A stretch of DNA of 64,000 bases, taken from Siccirubricoccus phaeus (GTDB lineage: Bacteria > Pseudomonadota > Alphaproteobacteria > Acetobacterales > Acetobacteraceae). The notes under the pieces are model-generated. The model worked only from the letters and a program-made list of their open reading frames with translations. It had not been told where the DNA came from and made no database searches. The translations under genes were made by a program, and so were the position numbers. The stretch lies in the NCBI RefSeq assembly GCF_008360935.1, contig NZ_SRXO01000001.1, positions 62,001-126,000 of the forward strand. The letters are read 5' to 3'. Positions 1-9,021 of the stretch are shown piece after piece (positions within the stretch are counted from its first letter, which is position 1; each line of letters opens with the position of its first letter).

Positions 1-1434
1 CATCACGCGGTGCTGCGCAACTACCCCATCGCCGCGCATCTGCGCTTCCTGCTGGAGGAGATCCGGCCGGAGATGCGGCAATACTTCTTCGAGGATGAGA
101 AGACCGGCACCCCGTTCAGCCGCGACAAGCGCGCCGTGGTCTATCAGCGCGCGAAGAAGCAGCTCGACAAGCGCCCCTTCGGCACCCAGTACGATGTCTA
201 TGAGCAGGGCTTCGAATGGCTGCAGCACAGCATCGCCGCGAAACGCCCGACGCTGGAGCCCTTCCGCGTCGATATCGCCGGCTACAGCGCCTCCCTGCTG
301 AACATCTCGGCGATGAGCTTCGGCGCGCTCTCGCCCCAGGCGATTCGCGCGCTCAATCTCGGCGCCGCCCGCGGCGGCTTCGCGCATGATACGGGGGAAG
401 GGGGCTACAGCCCGCATCACCGCCAGGGCGGCGACATCATCTGGGAAATCGGCTCCGGCTATTTCGGCGCGCGCAACCCGGATGGCAGCTTCTCGGCGGA
501 CCGCTTCGCCGAGACCGCCGCCGACCCGCAGATCAAGATGGTGGAGCTGAAACTCAGCCAGGGCGCCAAGCCGGGCCATGGCGGCGTGCTGCCGGCGGCC
601 AAGGTCTCGCCGGAGATCGCCGCGACGCGCGGCGTGCCGCTCGGCATGGATTGCGTCTCGCCGCCCAACCACTCCGCCTTCTCCACCCCGATCCAGATGA
701 TGGAATTCATCGCGGAGATGAAGCGCCTCTCCGGCGGCAAGCCGGCGGGCTTCAAGCTCTGCATCGGCCACCCCTGGGAGTTCCTCGGCATCTGCAAGGC
801 CATGCTGGCAACCGGCATCACGCCGGATTTCATCGTGGTGGATGGGGCGGAGGGCGGCACCGGCGCGGCGCCGCTGGAATTCATGGACCATCTCGGCATG
901 CCGCTGCGGGAAGGCCTCTCCTTCGTCCACAATGCGCTGATCGGCATCGGGCTGCGGGAGCGCATCAGGCTCGGCGCCAGCGGCAAGATCGCCTCCGCCT
1001 TCGACATCGCCCGTGCCCTGGCGCTCGGCGCCGATTGGTGCAATTCGGGGCGCGGCTTCATGTTCGCCCTCGGCTGCATCCAGTCGCTCTCCTGCCACAC
1101 GGATCGCTGCCCGACCGGCGTCGCCACCCAGGATCCGACACGGGCGCGGGCGCTGGTGGTGCCCGACAAGGCGCAGCGCGTCGCGCAATTCCACGCCGCT
1201 ACCATGGAGGCCCTGGCGGAGCTGGTGGCGGCGGCGGGGTTGGACCACCCCTCGCAGCTCCGGCTGGAGCATTTCCGCCGGCGGGTCTCGCCGCAGCGCG
1301 TGGCGAGCTTCGCCGAGCTTTATCCGACGCTGGAGACGGGCGCGCTGCTGGACGGGACGGACGATCCGCGCTTCGCCCGGGCCTGGGCGCTGGCGGATGC
1401 GCGCAGCTTCGCCCCCGCCATGGCGATGGGCTGA
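1..1434 (+). CDS. FMN-binding glutamate synthase family protein, 5' truncated by window edge
   Basis: The reading frame is open to base 1 (His-His-Ala before the first possible start, a GTG at 10), so the N-terminus lies outside the window. The visible 477 residues form the FMN-binding TIM barrel of the GltB central domain. Hallmarks are DTGEGG (FMN/phosphate side), SQGAKPGHGG, DGAEGGTGAAPLEF, and a C-x5-C-x4-C segment (CIQSLSCHTDRC) matching the 3Fe-4S ligand pattern of glutamate synthases. Stand-alone members of this family lack the glutaminase domain and their substrate is usually unknown, so ammonia-dependent glutamate synthesis should not be assumed. It ends in TGA; a separate transporter gene follows after an 83-nt gap. 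Confidence 0.9.
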   Translation, partial: HHAVLRNYPIAAHLRFLLEEIRPEMRQYFFEDEKTGTPFSRDKRAVVYQRAKKQLDKRPFGTQYDVYEQGFEWLQHSIAAKRPTLEPFRVDIAGYSASLLNISAMSFGALSPQAIRALNLGAARGGFAHDTGEGGYSPHHRQGGDIIWEIGSGYFGARNPDGSFSADRFAETAADPQIKMVELKLSQGAKPGHGGVLPAAKVSPEIAATRGVPLGMDCVSPPNHSAFSTPIQMMEFIAEMKRLSGGKPAGFKLCIGHPWEFLGICKAMLATGITPDFIVVDGAEGGTGAAPLEFMDHLGMPLREGLSFVHNALIGIGLRERIRLGASGKIASAFDIARALALGADWCNSGRGFMFALGCIQSLSCHTDRCPTGVATQDPTRARALVVPDKAQRVAQFHAATMEALAELVAAAGLDHPSQLRLEHFRRRVSPQRVASFAELYPTLETGALLDGTDDPRFARAWALADARSFAPAMAMG

Positions 1435-1517
1435 GGGCGGCCGCGCTGCGGCCGGAAGCGGTTTCGTATGAAACTTTCCCCGTGGTGCGGTGCGGCACCG
1501 GGTGGTAACCCTGCCGC

Positions 1518-2693
1518 ATGCCTCAGGTCGCACTGCATCTCATCCTCATCCTGGGGGCCATGTCGGCCTTCGGGCCGCTGGCCACGGATATGTACCTGCC
1601 GGCTTTTCCCATGGTCGGGGCGGGGCTCGGCGCCGATGCGGGGCAGGTGCAGCGGACGCTCGCCGCCTTCTTCGCCGGCATGGCCCTGGCGCAGATGGTC
1701 TACGGTCCGCTGGCGGACCGCCTCGGCCGCAAGCCGCCGACGCTGGCGGGGCTGGCCATCTTCACCCTCGCCTCGCTGGGCTGCGCGCTGACCCAGGATA
1801 TCGGCTGGTTCACCTTCTGGCGCTTCGTACAGGGGCTGGGCGGCTGCGCCGGCATGGTGATGGCGCGGGCCATCGTGCGGGACCTGACGGAGGGGCCGGG
1901 CTCCGTCCGGCTGATGTCGCAGCTCATGCTGGTGGCGGGCATCGCGCCGATCCTGGCGCCCACCATCGGCAGTGGGCTGCTGGTGCTGGGGCCGTGGCGG
2001 CTGATCTTCTGGGTACTGGCGGCCTACAGCGCGGTGCTGGCGCTGGTGGTGCATGCCTTCCTGCCGGAGAGCCTGGCGGCGGAGCGGCGGCGGCGGGACG
2101 GGCCGCTCGGCGTGCTGCAGGTCTATCTGCGGCTGCTGGGCAACCGGCATTTCCTCGGCCATGCGCTGGCCTGCGCGCTGCCGGCGGCGGGGATGTTCGC
2201 CTATATCGGCGGCTCGCCCTTCGTCTTCATGGAATTGCACGGCGTGGCGCCGGCCACCTACGGGCTGTTCTTCGGGCTGAACGCCTTCGGCATCATGCTG
2301 GTCGCCCAGGCGAATGCGCGGCTGGCGCGGCGCGTGGCGGCCGGCACGGCGCTGACCGTGGCGCTGGGCTGGATGAGCGTCGCCGCGGTGCTGCTGGTGC
2401 TGGTGGCGGCGACGGGGATCGGCGGCTTCCCGGCGATCGCGGCGCTGCTGTTCTGCTATGTGGCGGGGATCGGCGCGACCATGCCGCTGGGCACGGCGCT
2501 GGCCATGGCGCCGCAAGGAAAGGTGGCGGGGAGTGCCTCGGCGCTGATCGGCACGCTGCAATTCGGGCTGGGCGCGGTTTCCGGCTGGCTGGTGGGGGCG
2601 CTGCATGACGGCACGGCGGTGCCGATGGCGCTGGGCATCGCGGTGTGCGGGGTGGGCGGGTTGCTGGCGAAGCTGGTGCTGGCGAAGGCTTGA
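1518..2693 (+). CDS. Bcr/CflA family multidrug MFS transporter
   Basis: This 391-residue inner-membrane protein has about twelve hydrophobic segments. The first loop carries PLATDMYLPAFP, typical of the Bcr/CflA subfamily, and the motif-A loop between TM2 and TM3 reads GPLADRLGRKPP. Family members are proton antiporters exporting drugs such as bicyclomycin or chloramphenicol, or sulfonamides; the substrate here cannot be told. The ATG lies 83 nt after the previous stop and has only a weak ribosome-binding site. The TGA stop is followed with no gap by a perfect hairpin (2694-2710) that begins a long intergenic repeat. The gene is convergent with the acyl-CoA synthetase. Confidence 0.9.
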   Translation: MPQVALHLILILGAMSAFGPLATDMYLPAFPMVGAGLGADAGQVQRTLAAFFAGMALAQMVYGPLADRLGRKPPTLAGLAIFTLASLGCALTQDIGWFTFWRFVQGLGGCAGMVMARAIVRDLTEGPGSVRLMSQLMLVAGIAPILAPTIGSGLLVLGPWRLIFWVLAAYSAVLALVVHAFLPESLAAERRRRDGPLGVLQVYLRLLGNRHFLGHALACALPAAGMFAYIGGSPFVFMELHGVAPATYGLFFGLNAFGIMLVAQANARLARRVAAGTALTVALGWMSVAAVLLVLVAATGIGGFPAIAALLFCYVAGIGATMPLGTALAMAPQGKVAGSASALIGTLQFGLGAVSGWLVGALHDGTAVPMALGIAVCGVGGLLAKLVLAKA

Positions 2694-2863
2694 GAGGGGC
2701 TTTGCCCCTCTCAAACTCTCCCCACCAAAGGCCGAAGGGCCTTTGGAAACCTTGAGTTTTGCGCCTCGGCCGTCGGGTCCGGACTCAAGGGTTCAAAGGA
2801 CCTTTCGGCCCTTTGCGGGTGGGGTTGGACGCACTGCGTCCAACGAGGAGGGCAGAGCCCTCC
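2694..2863. repeat. Composite palindromic intergenic repeat, family R1 (copy 1)
   Basis: It fills the gap between two convergent genes. From left to right: a hairpin GAGGGGC-TTT-GCCCCTC abutting the MFS stop; the palindrome CCAAAGGCCGAAGGGCCTTTGG; AAACCTTGAG; its inverted counterpart ACTCAAGGGTTCAAAGG with a second AAGG/CCTT stem; a GGACGCACTGCGTCC hairpin; and GGAGGGC-AGA-GCCCTCC ending 1 nt from the opposite gene's stop. The same modules in the same order recur at 8834-9017, with partial or diverged copies at 15898, 17098 and 29905. It probably works as a bidirectional terminator, whatever its origin. Confidence 0.85.
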
Positions 2864-2864
2864 C

Positions 2865-4484
2865 TCAACGCACCCGCCCCCGCAGCACATGCTTCTGGAT
2901 CTTCCCCGTACTCGTCCGCGGCAATTCCGCGAACACCACCTGCTTCGGCGCCTTGAACCCCGCCAGATGCTGCCGCACGAAGCCGATCAGCTCCGCCTCC
3001 GTCGCCTGCGCTTCCGGCTTCAGCTCCACGAAGGCGCAGGGCACCTCGCCCCATTTCTCGTCCGGCTTCGCCACCACCGCCGCCAGCGCCACGGCCGGGT
3101 GCTTGTACAGCGCGTCCTCCACCTCGATGGAGGAGATGTTCTCCCCGCCCGAGATGATGATGTCCTTCGACCGGTCGCGGAGCTGCACATAGCCATCCGG
3201 ATGCTTCACCGCGAGGTCGCCGGTATGGAACCAGCCGCCGGCGAAGGCCGTCTCGGTCGCGGCGGGGTCCTTCAGATAGCCCTTCATCACCACATTGCCG
3301 CGCATCATCACCTCGCCCATGGTCGTGCCATCGGGCGGGACGGGCCGCATGGTCAGCGGGTCCATCACCTCCAGCGCTTCCAGCGCCTGGTAGCGCACGC
3401 CCTGGCGGGCCATCAGCTTCGCCCGCCCGGCGGCGGGCAGCGCCGTCCACTCCGCATGCCATTCATTCACCACCGCGGGGCCGTACACCTCCGTCAGCCC
3501 GTACACATGCAGCACGGCGAAGCCGGCCGCCTGCATCCGCGCCAGCACCGCCTCCGGCGGCGGCGCGCCGGCCACCACGAATTGCACCTGGCGGGGCAGG
3601 GGGCGCTTCTCCGCCTCCGGCGTGTCCAGCAGCGTCGCCATCACCACCGGCGCGCCGCACAGATGCGTCACGCCATGCTCCGCCATCAGCGCCCACATCG
3701 CGGCGCCGCGCACCGCGCGCAGGCAGACATGCGTGCCGGCCATGGCGGTGACGGTCCAGGGGAAGCACCAGCCATTGCAATGGAACATCGGCAGGGTCCA
3801 GAGATAGACCGGATGCCGCCCCATGCCGGCGGACAGTACATTGCCCGTCGCCAGCAATTGCGCGCCGCGATGGTGATACACCACCCCCTTCGGCCGCCCG
3901 GTGGTGCCGGAGGTGTAGTTCAGCGTGATCGCATCCCACTCATCCTGCGGCAGCGCCCAGGCGAAGCCGGGGTCGCCTTCCGCCAGCAGCGCCTCGTAGT
4001 CCAGCCCGCCCAGGCTCTCGGCCCGTGCGGCGGGCGGCGCTTCCGCATCCGCCACCTCCACCACCAGCGGCGCGGCGCCGGAGAGCGCCAGGGCGGCGCG
4101 CAGCACGGGGAGGTATTCGCGGTCCACGATGACCGCCTTTGCCTCGCCATGCTGCAGGATGTAGCCGATGGTGTCGGCATCCAGCCGGGTATTGATGGTG
4201 TTCAGCACGGCGCCGGCCATCGGCACGCCGTAATGGCATTCCAGCATTTCCGGGATGTTCGGCAGCAGCGCCGCCACCGTGTCGCCGCGCCCGATACCGC
4301 GCGCCGCCAGCGCCGCGGCCAGCCGCACGCAGCGGTCGCGCAGCGCCCGGTAATTCCGCCGCAGCCCGCCATGCACCACGGCCAGGTGATCGGGGAAGAC
4401 CTGCGCCGCCCGCTCCAGGAAGAGCAGCGGCGTCAAAGGCTGGTGGTTGGCGGGGCAGCGGCCCAGCCCGGTCTCGTCATCCAT
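2865..4484 (-). CDS. Acyl-CoA synthetase (AMP-dependent, fatty-acid/short-chain type)
   Basis: This 539-residue ANL-superfamily enzyme would activate a carboxylic acid to its acyl-CoA through an acyl-adenylate. The nucleotide loop YTSGTTGRPKGVV sits at about residues 190-202, YGLTEVYGP is the A5 motif, HTGDLAVKHPDGY plus DRSKDIIISGGENIS is the A7/A8 hinge, and RTSTGKIQKHVL near the C-terminus carries the catalytic lysine. The ATG is preceded by GGGAGGGAAGG. Length and motifs resemble medium-chain or 3-methylmercaptopropionyl-type CoA ligases; the substrate is not deducible. It is convergent with the MFS gene, and the enoyl-CoA hydratase upstream on the same strand could process its products. 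Confidence 0.9.
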   Translation of the reverse strand: MDDETGLGRCPANHQPLTPLLFLERAAQVFPDHLAVVHGGLRRNYRALRDRCVRLAAALAARGIGRGDTVAALLPNIPEMLECHYGVPMAGAVLNTINTRLDADTIGYILQHGEAKAVIVDREYLPVLRAALALSGAAPLVVEVADAEAPPAARAESLGGLDYEALLAEGDPGFAWALPQDEWDAITLNYTSGTTGRPKGVVYHHRGAQLLATGNVLSAGMGRHPVYLWTLPMFHCNGWCFPWTVTAMAGTHVCLRAVRGAAMWALMAEHGVTHLCGAPVVMATLLDTPEAEKRPLPRQVQFVVAGAPPPEAVLARMQAAGFAVLHVYGLTEVYGPAVVNEWHAEWTALPAAGRAKLMARQGVRYQALEALEVMDPLTMRPVPPDGTTMGEVMMRGNVVMKGYLKDPAATETAFAGGWFHTGDLAVKHPDGYVQLRDRSKDIIISGGENISSIEVEDALYKHPAVALAAVVAKPDEKWGEVPCAFVELKPEAQATEAELIGFVRQHLAGFKAPKQVVFAELPRTSTGKIQKHVLRGRVR

Positions 4485-4528
4485 CCTTCCCTCCCGGTGT
4501 CCCGCCCGCGATGTTCGCCGGGTTGCTG

Positions 4529-4592
4529 GCTTATGGATTGTAGAGCAGATTCACGCCTCCGGGCGATGCCGCCCTCCGGCGATCTGCTCTAG
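4529..4592 (+). repeat. 64-bp inverted repeat, left copy (CTAG-ended R3 element)
   Basis: It matches the reverse complement of 5832-5895 at 62 of 64 positions. The core 4542-4590 has its own terminal inverted repeats AGAGCAG/CTGCTCT and an internal GCCGGAGGGCGGCATCGCCC stem in reverse orientation, like a miniature inverted-repeat element. The element lies between the starts of the acyl-CoA synthetase and the ends of the downstream hydratase gene. Confidence 0.9.
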
Positions 4593-4715
4593 CGGAGAGG
4601 CAGGCCACCGGGCCAGCGTCCCGAACTCCCGCGGCCTTCCGACCCAGGGCGCTGGCCATCGTCCGGCGTGGCCTGCCCCTTCATCGGAAACCCGGCGAGC
4701 GGAGCGGGCAGGACA

Positions 4716-5516
4716 CTATCGATGCCGCCATGCCGGGGTGCGCTTCTCCAGGAAGGCGCCGATCCCCTCCGCGGCATCCTCGGCCAGCAGATTCTCCACC
4801 ATCACCCGCCCGGCGGCGTCATAGGCCGCCGCCAAAGGCAGCCCGGCCTGGGCGTTGAAGCCGCGCTTGCCCAGCCGCAGCGCCACGGCGGAGCGGGCGG
4901 CGATGCGCTGCGCCAGCGCCTCGGCTTCGGCCAGCGCCTGGCCGGGCGGCACCACGCGGTTGACGAGGCCCATGCGGTGCGCATCGGCGGCCGGCACCAT
5001 CTCGCCCAGCAGCAGCATCTCCATCGCCGCCTTGCGCGGCACCGCCCGCGCCAGCGCCACGCCGGGGGTGGAGCAGAACAGCCCGATATCGACGCCCGGG
5101 GTGCAGAACCGCGCACTCTCCGCGGCCACCACCAGGTCGCAGCTCGCGGCCAGCTGGCAGCCGGCGGCGGTGGCGACGCCCTCCACCGCCGCGACCATCG
5201 GCTGGGGCAGGGTGACCACCGCCTGCATCAGCCCGGCGCATTCCGCCATGACGGCGGTGAAGAAACCGGCGCCGCCATCGGCATCGGCGCGGTGGGCGGT
5301 GATCTCCTTCAGATCGTGGCCGGCGGAATAGGCCCGGCCTTCGGCGGCCAGCACCACGCAGCGTATGGCGGGCGCGGCCGCCACCTCCGCCAGCGCGGCG
5401 TGCAGCGCGCCGATCATGGCGCGGGAGAGGCTGTTGCGCGTGGCGGGGCGGTTCAGGGTGAGGGTCGCGACGGCGCCCTGGTCCCGCCGCAGCACCGGGG
5501 GGGTGTTGTCCAGCAT
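4716..5516 (-). CDS. Enoyl-CoA hydratase/isomerase family protein
   Basis: This 266-residue crotonase-fold protein probably adds water to, or isomerises, an enoyl-CoA in fatty-acid or aromatic-acid breakdown. The oxyanion-hole segments are visible: LAAEGRAYSAGHDLKEI (about residues 50-66) and the central GVATAAGCQLAASCDLVVAAE. The glutamates that catalyse hydration in crotonase are not both obvious, so hydratase versus isomerase is open. The ATG at 5516 was chosen over upstream in-frame codons because AGGAGG lies six bases before it and family members begin here. The gene and its 70-aa neighbour are bracketed by the 64-bp inverted repeats. Confidence 0.88.
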   Translation of the reverse strand: MLDNTPPVLRRDQGAVATLTLNRPATRNSLSRAMIGALHAALAEVAAAPAIRCVVLAAEGRAYSAGHDLKEITAHRADADGGAGFFTAVMAECAGLMQAVVTLPQPMVAAVEGVATAAGCQLAASCDLVVAAESARFCTPGVDIGLFCSTPGVALARAVPRKAAMEMLLLGEMVPAADAHRMGLVNRVVPPGQALAEAEALAQRIAARSAVALRLGKRGFNAQAGLPLAAAYDAAGRVMVENLLAEDAAEGIGAFLEKRTPAWRHR

Positions 5517-5622
5517 GGGCTTCCTCCTGCCCCTGCCATACCGCCGGGGGGCGGCGGGGAAAAGGCCCGCCGCGGGAACCTTCGCCGGGCTGGCGGGTTG
5601 CCGCGCGTGGAGGAGACACGCC

Positions 5623-5835
5623 ATGGCCGAGACGAAGAATGAGGGCGAGGGCAGCCGCACCGCCGCGAAGCAGTACAACGACGCCACCAAGGCCTTCACC
5701 GAGAGCGGCAAGGTGAAGCCCGCCGCCGAGGCGGCGAAGCAGGCGGTGAGTGGGCCGGAGGCGGAGGCGCTGCAGCGGGCCGAGGCCGAGGGCAAGCGCC
5801 ACAGCCATGGCGAGGATCCGCAGGTGAAGCGCTAG
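5623..5835 (+). CDS. Small hydrophilic protein of unknown function (70 aa)
   Basis: It starts with ATG at 5623 after a strong GGAGGAGA site. It is very rich in Glu, Lys and Ala (ETKNEGEGSRTAAKQYND near the N-terminus, then SGPEAEALQRAEAEGK), has no membrane segment, and looks like a short helical or disordered stress-type protein; similar small proteins occur in other alphaproteobacteria, but no function is known to me. It is divergent from the enoyl-CoA hydratase with a 106-nt gap. Its TAG stop (5833-5835) is the first three bases of the R3 repeat terminus TAGAGCAG, so the element supplies the end of the reading frame. Confidence 0.75.
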   Translation: MAETKNEGEGSRTAAKQYNDATKAFTESGKVKPAAEAAKQAVSGPEAEALQRAEAEGKRHSHGEDPQVKR

Positions 5836-5895
5836 AGCAGATCGCCGGAGGGCGGCATCGCCCGGAGGCGTGAAGCTGCTCTACAAGCCATAAGC
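5832..5895 (-). repeat. 64-bp inverted repeat, right copy (R3 element)
   Basis: Reverse-complement partner of 4529-4592 with two mismatches. It supplies the TAG stop of the small ORF at 5623-5835. It is followed directly by AGAGCGGTTTC-type and AGAGCGGGATCGG-type palindromes, so three elements are stacked here. Confidence 0.9.
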
Positions 5896-5896
5896 T

Positions 5897-6037
5897 AGAG
5901 CGGTTTCGCGCTGCACAGTCAGCGTGAAACCGCTAGAGCGGGATCGGTCGAGCTGCGCTCACCCGCCCCGCTCTAGCTCATTGTTCGGTCGCGTGATTCA
6001 CAGTTTCGGTCGATTCGACCTCGACCGATCACGCTCT
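5897..6037. repeat. AGAGCGG palindromic element cluster (family R4)
   Basis: A short hairpin (AGAGCGGTTTC ... GAAACCGCT) is followed by a longer element running from AGAGCGGGATCGG to CCGATCACGCTCT. A similar long element follows the flagellin gene (47584-47695) and a diverged one lies at 25506-25590. No reading frame of interest is present between 5836 and 6077. Confidence 0.75.
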
Positions 6038-6077
6038 GGCGCCGAGCCGGGGGGCCGCCGCCCCCCGGCTTTGCAGG

Positions 6078-6326
6078 CTATTCGCCCTTGGCGTCGCGGA
6101 AATAGGGCTCGACCGTGCCCTGCAGCTTCATGGTCAGCGGGCGGCCATGGCGGTCGCGCGTCTTGCCGACGGAGACGCGCACCCAGCCCTCGCTGACGCA
6201 ATACTCCTCGACATTGTTCTTCTCGACGCCTTTGAAACGGATCCCGACGCCGCGTTCCAGCAGGGCGGCATCGTGGAAGGGGCTGCTGGGGTCGGCGGAA
6301 AGCCGGTCCGGGGGCGTGTCGCTCAT
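6078..6326 (-). CDS. DUF3297 family protein
   Basis: This 82-residue protein matches the small DUF3297 family: an N-terminal PPDRLSADPSSPFHD segment, the central GIRFKGVEKNNVEEYCVSE, and a C-terminal GKTRDRHGRPLTMKLQGTVE. The family is widespread in Proteobacteria at about this length and has no assigned role. The protein is cytosolic and mainly beta-strand in character, with no signal peptide. The stop lies about 40 nt from the R4 repeat cluster, and the nearest gene upstream is on the same strand about 185 nt away, so it is probably monocistronic. Confidence 0.85.
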   Translation of the reverse strand: MSDTPPDRLSADPSSPFHDAALLERGVGIRFKGVEKNNVEEYCVSEGWVRVSVGKTRDRHGRPLTMKLQGTVEPYFRDAKGE

Positions 6327-6511
6327 GCGGGATGTGGTAGCGCCGATGGGGGGTGGAGGCCAAGCGCCGTGCGGCTTTGCCGAGCAGCGCGGCCATGCCG
6401 TGACGGGCTTGTGCGCCGCGGTGGCCTGCGCTTGAGGTGCGTCCGGCGTTGCGTCGAAGACGCGCCCCGGGCGACACCGGGTGCGCGCCGGCCGGGCGGC
6501 GGCCTTCCTGG

Positions 6512-7519
6512 CTACTCCGCGCGCATGCCGGCGGCGCGCACCACCGGCGCCCAGCGGGCGCGATCCTCGGCGAAGTAGCGGGCGAAGGCCTCGGGGCTCT
6601 CGCTCGGCTCCACCTCGGCGCCGCCATCCAACAGGCGGCGGCGCACCTCCGGCTCGGCCAGCACCTCGTTCAGCACCGCATGCAGCCGGGCGATCCGCTC
6701 CGGCGGCGTGCCGCCTGGGGCCAGCAGGGCGAACCAGGTGCTGGCCTCGATCTGCGGGAAGCCCTGTTCTGCGGTGGTGGGCAGTTCCGGCATCGCCTGG
6801 CTGCGGCGACGCCCGGCAATCGCCAGCGCCCGCAGCGCGCCGGACTGGATATGCGGCTGCAGCGGCGCCAGCGCATTGGTGAAGACCGGCACGCGCCCGG
6901 CGATCACGTCGTTCAGCGCCGGGCCGGTGCCGCGATAGGGGACGTGATCCATCTCCACCCCCAGCGCCTGGGTGATCATGGCGCCGGCCGCGTGGCCGGT
7001 GCTGCCGACGCCGGGCGAGGCGTAGGACATGGGCGGCTTCGCCGCCTTCGCCACCGCCTGCAGCTCCTTCAGGTTGGTCGCCGGCACGGAGGGATGCACG
7101 GTGATGACGTTCGGCCCCTGCGCCATCATGCCGATCGGCGCGAAGGCGGTGGCGACGTCATAGGGCACGCGCGCCTGTACCAGCGAGGTGATGGTCAGGC
7201 TGCCGCTGCCGCCGAGCAGCAGGGTGTAGCCATCGGGCGCCGCCTTCGCCACCACCTCGGCGCCCAGCATGCCGCCGGCGCCGCCGCGATTCTCGATGAC
7301 GATGGGCTGGCCGAGCCTGGCTGCCATGCCCTCCGTCACCAGCCGCCCGATGATGTCGTTGGTGCCGCCCGGCGGCCAGGGGATGACGAGGCGCAGCGGA
7401 CGGTCCGGGAAGGCGCCCTGGGCGCGGGCCAGGGCAGGGGCGGCCAGCGCGGCCAGCAGCAGGCCGCGCCGGGGAAGGGCGCAGGTCGAACGGGTCCCGG
7501 CGGGCGGGCTGTCTTGCAC
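6512..7519 (-). CDS. Tripartite tricarboxylate transporter substrate-binding protein (Bug/TctC)
   Basis: This 335-residue periplasmic solute receptor has an arginine-pair signal region (LPRRGLLLAALAAPALARAQG, about residues 15-34) and then the Bug hallmark FPDRPLRLVIPWPPGGTNDI. IENRGGAGGMLGAEVV, PDGYTLLLG and VPYRGTGPALNDVIAG are further family motifs. Bug receptors bind carboxylates or related small molecules; the ligand here is unknown. No TctA or TctB membrane gene is adjacent, which is common for the expanded Bug families of Acetobacteraceae and Burkholderiales. An R6-type repeat separates it from the alcohol dehydrogenase upstream. Confidence 0.92.
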   Translation of the reverse strand: MQDSPPAGTRSTCALPRRGLLLAALAAPALARAQGAFPDRPLRLVIPWPPGGTNDIIGRLVTEGMAARLGQPIVIENRGGAGGMLGAEVVAKAAPDGYTLLLGGSGSLTITSLVQARVPYDVATAFAPIGMMAQGPNVITVHPSVPATNLKELQAVAKAAKPPMSYASPGVGSTGHAAGAMITQALGVEMDHVPYRGTGPALNDVIAGRVPVFTNALAPLQPHIQSGALRALAIAGRRRSQAMPELPTTAEQGFPQIEASTWFALLAPGGTPPERIARLHAVLNEVLAEPEVRRRLLDGGAEVEPSESPEAFARYFAEDRARWAPVVRAAGMRAE

Positions 7520-7539
7520 GGGGTATCCTCCATCGGGCG

Positions 7540-7663
7540 CCGCATCGGGGCCGGCGCTTCCCGTTCCGCTGCCGCGGCTTTACCGCGGCAGCCTGTGCGA
7601 GGCATGGGAACCGGAGCGGTTCCCCGGGGCCCCCGCGGCGTCGCGCAGCGACGTCGTAGGGAA
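7540..7663. repeat. R6 palindromic repeat abutting the frmA stop codon
   Basis: Read on the minus strand it starts at the stop of the alcohol dehydrogenase (TAG then TTCCCTACGACGTCGC), passes through a CGCGG/CCGCG-rich hairpin and ends in the stem GCTGCCGCGG-TAAA-CCGCGGCAGC. Related copies follow the regulator gene at 22401 and msrP at 24305. Confidence 0.75.
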
Positions 7664-8776
<1,113 letters not shown>

Positions 8777-8833
8777 CTGTCCACTCCCCTGGGGCGAAGG
8801 GGGGCAATCTGGCAACTGGCGCAGCCGTGGTCC

Positions 8834-9017
8834 AGATGGTTGAGGGAGGGCGCTGCCCTCCCTCAAACTCCCACCTGCCAAAGGCCGAAGGGCCTTTGGA
8901 AACCTTGAGTCCTGGACCCGTCAGTCGAAGCGCCGAACTCAAGGGTTCCAAGGGCCCTGCGGCCCTTTGCGGGATCGGACGCACCGCGTCCGATGTGAGA
9001 GAGGGGCAGAGCCCCTC
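8834..9017. repeat. Composite palindromic intergenic repeat, family R1 (copy 2)
   Basis: It has the same module order as 2694-2863: GAGGGAGGGCGCTGCCCTCC hairpin, CCAAAGGCCGAAGGGCCTTTGG, AAACCTTGAG, ACTCAAGGGTTCC with an AAGGGCC stem, a GGACGCACCGCGTCC hairpin, and GAGGGGC-AGA-GCCCCTC. The last hairpin lies 4 nt from the stop codon of the flavin monooxygenase gene (9022-9024). Confidence 0.85.
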
Positions 9018-9021
9018 TCGA

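Noticed and set aside
4529-5895. An insertion sequence or composite transposon
   Set aside because: The inverted repeats enclose metabolic and hypothetical genes only; no transposase or target-site duplication could be identified, so it is reported as a repeat pair only.
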